Shown here: one piece after another, positions 62,701 through 64,000 of the stretch
How positions within the stretch are numbered: the stretch's first letter is position 1
How the letters are laid out: each line of letters starts with the position of its first letter
NCBI GenBank assembly: GCA_963605405.1
Contig: CAVCUP010000003.1
Span: forward strand, 124,001 to 188,000
Reading direction: 5' to 3'
From: Paratractidigestivibacter sp963605405
Lineage (GTDB): Bacteria; Actinomycetota; Coriobacteriia; Coriobacteriales; Atopobiaceae
DNA length: 64,000 nt
The notes under the pieces: generated by a model
Database searches by the model: none
What the model was told of the DNA's origin: nothing
Seen by the model: only the letters and a program-made list of their open reading frames with translations
Made by a program: the position numbers and the translations under genes

Positions 62701-63255
62701 TCGCTCATGGGCGCCGAGCAGCATGGCAACCTCTCGAGCGTCGGCTTCGACCTCTTTACCCAGATGCTCGGTGAGGCCGTGGCGGAGGCGCGCGGCGAGA
62801 CCCGCGACGTCGAGCTCGCCGAGGTCAACATCAACCTGCCGGCCGACTTCTTCTTGGCGGAGGAGTACCTGCCCGAGGTCGACCGCCGCGTGCTCGTGTA
62901 CCGCAAGCTCGCCGCCGCAGTGGACCTGGCCGAGGTTGATGGGCTGCAGAAGGAGACCGAGGAGCGCTTCGGCGCCCTGCCGCTGGCCGGCAAGAACCTC
63001 TTTGACCGTGCGCGCATCCGCATCCGCGCGCAGCGCTTGGGCTGCGAGTCCGTGAGCCTCTCCAACGGGCGCGTGATTTTCCAGGGTGTCGAGGTGCCGC
63101 GCGCGACGGCTCTCAAGCTCAAGGGCGAGGGCGCGCTCAGTTACCCGAAGTCGAAGAAACTGGCCTACCCGTTCCGTCGCAAGGACTCCGAGCTCATGCC
63201 CGTCGCGCTCGGCGTGCTTTCCCAGCTCGGCGGCGACGACGAGTCGGAGGATTAA
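59794..63255 (+). CDS. mfd: Transcription-repair coupling factor Mfd
   Basis: The 1153-residue protein has the full Mfd order: UvrB-like N-terminal domains (YPDRRDYPWSEKAPDD), the RNA-polymerase-interacting domain (PGDYVVHATHGIALF; RDYFLLTYAGGDKLFVP), the translocase with Walker A GDVGFGKTEVALRAAFK, DEEQRFGVQHKE and LSATPIPRTM, and the C-terminal TRCF domain. It removes stalled RNA polymerase and recruits UvrA. GAAGGGCC precedes the ATG at 59794; an ATG ten codons later is possible. Confidence 0.97.
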   Translation: MLINRVSRQIMNTPELEPLVRALRSGEDATLAVAQSARPLMLASIWADDPRPCLFVVSGEEAADRAARALAAWLGQDVVCRYPDRRDYPWSEKAPDDAVIGARCQAVARLAEGERCIVVASARSLLRRVPPAGSGYYASSTFSVGDEVPFDEVPALLVGMGYSDNGEADAPGSFHVHGDAVDVFPAQATSPVRIEFFGDEIDRVRRMVAATGQTIGELESVTVSPCREMALTDETVARAEEALYKRAQNDNALAADLELICARADQPALERYLPELYGGTGTPIDHASERTLVVLAEPRALFDDCMRASDEAEQAASVARVSTQGLYTSPRQLDFGRQQRLSFASMMRAGAGSVTATLEVKQTGVNGSDAKLLGRVRQLIESRCVTLFAVPDRAAREALELRFSDENIAFGESLGAAAENSRDVRDDDARFDAPPLPRDRVTFTDAPVPAGVVIPSARLGILSVDDLTSRTARARRRAKRVDPTSVTFPFKPGDYVVHATHGIALFSEIVRQEVGGKERDYFLLTYAGGDKLFVPLEQVDRITRYVGPDGDSPRLTRLNTADWSRATGKARKSAKKLAFDLVDLYTRRSSVPGFAFSPDTPAQADMESSFSYELTPDQASAVADIKADMESKKPMDRLLCGDVGFGKTEVALRAAFKCCQDGRQVMVLCPTTILAQQHYETFFERFSPFDLKVAVLSRFITPAQQRRALAGFADGSVDVLVGTHRLLSADVNPYDLGLVIIDEEQRFGVQHKEQLKNMREQVDVLTLSATPIPRTMQMAMSGVRDMSIIMTPPPGRLPVKVTVGEYDPDVVSAAIREELARKGQVYYVSNRVHTIDDAVARVTEAAPEARVGVAHGKMSAKQVEDMMLQFNEHEIDVLVATTIIESGIDNSHTNTLIIEDSHRLGLAQLYQLKGRVGRSKLQAYAYFMFPGETPLTPEATDRLTAINEYQDLGSGMKIAMRDLEIRGAGSLMGAEQHGNLSSVGFDLFTQMLGEAVAEARGETRDVELAEVNINLPADFFLAEEYLPEVDRRVLVYRKLAAAVDLAEVDGLQKETEERFGALPLAGKNLFDRARIRIRAQRLGCESVSLSNGRVIFQGVEVPRATALKLKGEGALSYPKSKKLAYPFRRKDSELMPVALGVLSQLGGDDESED

Positions 63256-63278
63256 CTGCCCGCCTGCGCCGCCCGAGC

Positions 63279-63492
63279 TGCAAGGTTTTGCGTCAAGTGC
63301 GGCGCAGGCCGGGGCTCCGTGCAAAGTTTTGCGCCAAGTGCGACGTAAATCAGGCTCATAAGGCCCTTCAAAAGGGGAAATGGGCCTCAAAACCGCCTCA
63401 TGAGGCGGTTTTGGGGTCTAAATCACGTCGCACTTGAGGCCAAACTTTGCAACAAAGTCGTTGCTGCGTCGCACTTGAGGCCAAACTTTGCA
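63279..63492. repeat. Family A four-unit element, copy 3
   Basis: Units lie at 63279-63306, 63320-63347 (forward), 63425-63451 and 63466-63492 (reverse). Total 214 bp. The inner spacer contains a perfect 24-nt palindrome (AACCGCCTCATGAGGCGG at its core). It begins 24 bp after the mfd stop and may also serve as its 3' end. Confidence 0.85.
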
Positions 63493-63560
63493 ACCAAGCC
63501 CGGCGCGGCCAGATCTTGTCCGGCCAAGGAGCTCGTTACGCATCTGAACAGAAGTCAAAA

Positions 63561-63590
63561 TTGTTGAGTCAACCTTGGGTTACTTATGCT
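63561..63590 (+). promoter_or_regulatory. Candidate promoter of the secreted protein gene
   Basis: TTGTTG (63561-63566), 18 bp, TATGCT (63585-63590), 57 bp before the start codon. Confidence 0.4.
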
Positions 63591-63646
63591 AGCGTGGTTA
63601 GCCGATGCTAACTCAAAGTGGCATAGCCATTGGCGGAAGGGATTCT

Positions 63647-64000
63647 ATGAAGGATCAAGAGAAGGTCTGGCGGCACCTAACGTCGCTCGGAGGCAACGCC
63701 GCCCGCGGGGCGGTCGTCGCGGCCCTGGCGCTCTCGATGGTGCCGACCGCAGCCCTCGCGGAAATAAAGACGGAGACCGGCTCCACTGCTACCAACACTG
63801 TGCCGGCCTCCGCCCAAGCCGAGGGACAAACGCCCTCTAACGAGGATTATACCGCCGCGGCCCTCTCCGCCGAAGGCTCTAGCGGCAGCTCAGCGTACGA
63901 CTTGAGCAAGATCGCTGACGGCACGTACGAGGGCTCCGCCTTCTCCGATCCCGACGACTCGCTGAACGCGGGCGACGAGTGGGACTCCGATGGCTACGAT
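63647..64000 (+). CDS. Secreted protein, N-terminal part (3' end outside the window)
   Basis: 118 residues are visible from the ATG after GCGGAAGGG. A signal peptide (VVAALALSMVPTAALA, cleavage near residue 38) is followed by Ser/Thr/Ala-rich sequence and then DLSKIADGTYEGSAFSDPDD. The DGTYEG context resembles the start of FMN-binding domains in secreted coriobacterial proteins, but too little is visible to assign it. Confidence 0.7.
   Translation, partial: MKDQEKVWRHLTSLGGNAARGAVVAALALSMVPTAALAEIKTETGSTATNTVPASAQAEGQTPSNEDYTAAALSAEGSSGSSAYDLSKIADGTYEGSAFSDPDDSLNAGDEWDSDGYD

Noticed and set aside
63279..63492. CRISPR-like array of short repeats with spacers
   Set aside because: Only four units, half of them inverted, with an internal palindrome and no cas genes. 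The same layout recurs at two other loci.

Overview
The window is GC-rich DNA from a bacterial chromosome. Its gene content and style suggest the actinobacterial class Coriobacteriia, most like Collinsella. The clues are GC-rich codon use, a glgB-glgP-glgC-glgD-glgA glycogen cluster, acetyl-type MetA with MetY, Tat-type lipoprotein signals, and many membrane or secreted proteins with Ala/Lys- or Ser-rich tails. The genus is an inference. No phage, transposase, CRISPR array or rRNA is visible.

Layout. 1-6.1 kb: the 5' part of an rRNA/tRNA uracil methyltransferase (minus), an LDH/HicDH-like dehydrogenase, a radical SAM protein and an EF-G paralogue with altered GTPase motifs. 6.1-14.4 kb: a DUF559-type nuclease-like gene that ends inside a repeat, a CNNM/CorC-type membrane protein, three small cytoplasmic or envelope proteins, and a permuted GH3 beta-glucosidase with a membrane segment at each end. 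14.7-21.5 kb: LemA, tRNA-Ser, YitT, TadA, lactate permease, an RlmI-like methyltransferase and a DEAD-box helicase. 21.6-25.7 kb: methionine supply, with MetNIQ uptake on the minus strand and MetA on the plus strand behind a probable leader-peptide attenuator.

25.7-32.8 kb is the most unusual accessory region. It has an XRE regulator, a transmembrane Ser/Thr kinase, a four-segment membrane protein, a lipoprotein and a membrane protein sharing a C-terminal domain, and a divergent SPFH-SHOCT plus zinc-ribbon pair like the YdjI/YdjG branch of Psp envelope-stress systems. A conserved palindrome, ATTCAGYTGNCARCTGATGAA, lies 80-86 bp before four of the start codons and 108 bp before the kinase start. 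This suggests one regulon.

33.5-38.6 kb: a polar amino acid ABC transporter, a Gfo/Idh/MocA oxidoreductase and an MFS permease. 38.8-45.1 kb: dnaX-ybaB-recR, a membrane protein, tRNA-Asp, a HAD phosphatase and a MutY-like glycosylase without its Fe-S cluster. 45.6-46.9 kb: MetY, which completes O-acetylhomoserine to homocysteine with MetA. 47.3-59.4 kb: glycogen synthesis and breakdown, with GlgB carrying a histone-H1-like tail, then GlgP, GlgC, GlgD, GlgA and a 1090-residue GH13-GH77 fusion. 59.8-63.3 kb: Mfd, followed by the start of a secreted protein.

Three dispersed non-coding families cross the window. Family A is a 213-214 bp element of four ~27 bp units in the order forward-forward-reverse-reverse; there are three copies, with unrelated spacers but nearly identical geometry. 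Family B is a ~127-137 bp element with 21-24 bp inverted arms that show compensatory changes; there are three copies and one probable relative. Family C is the palindrome of the kinase/SPFH region. None matches a class I can name.
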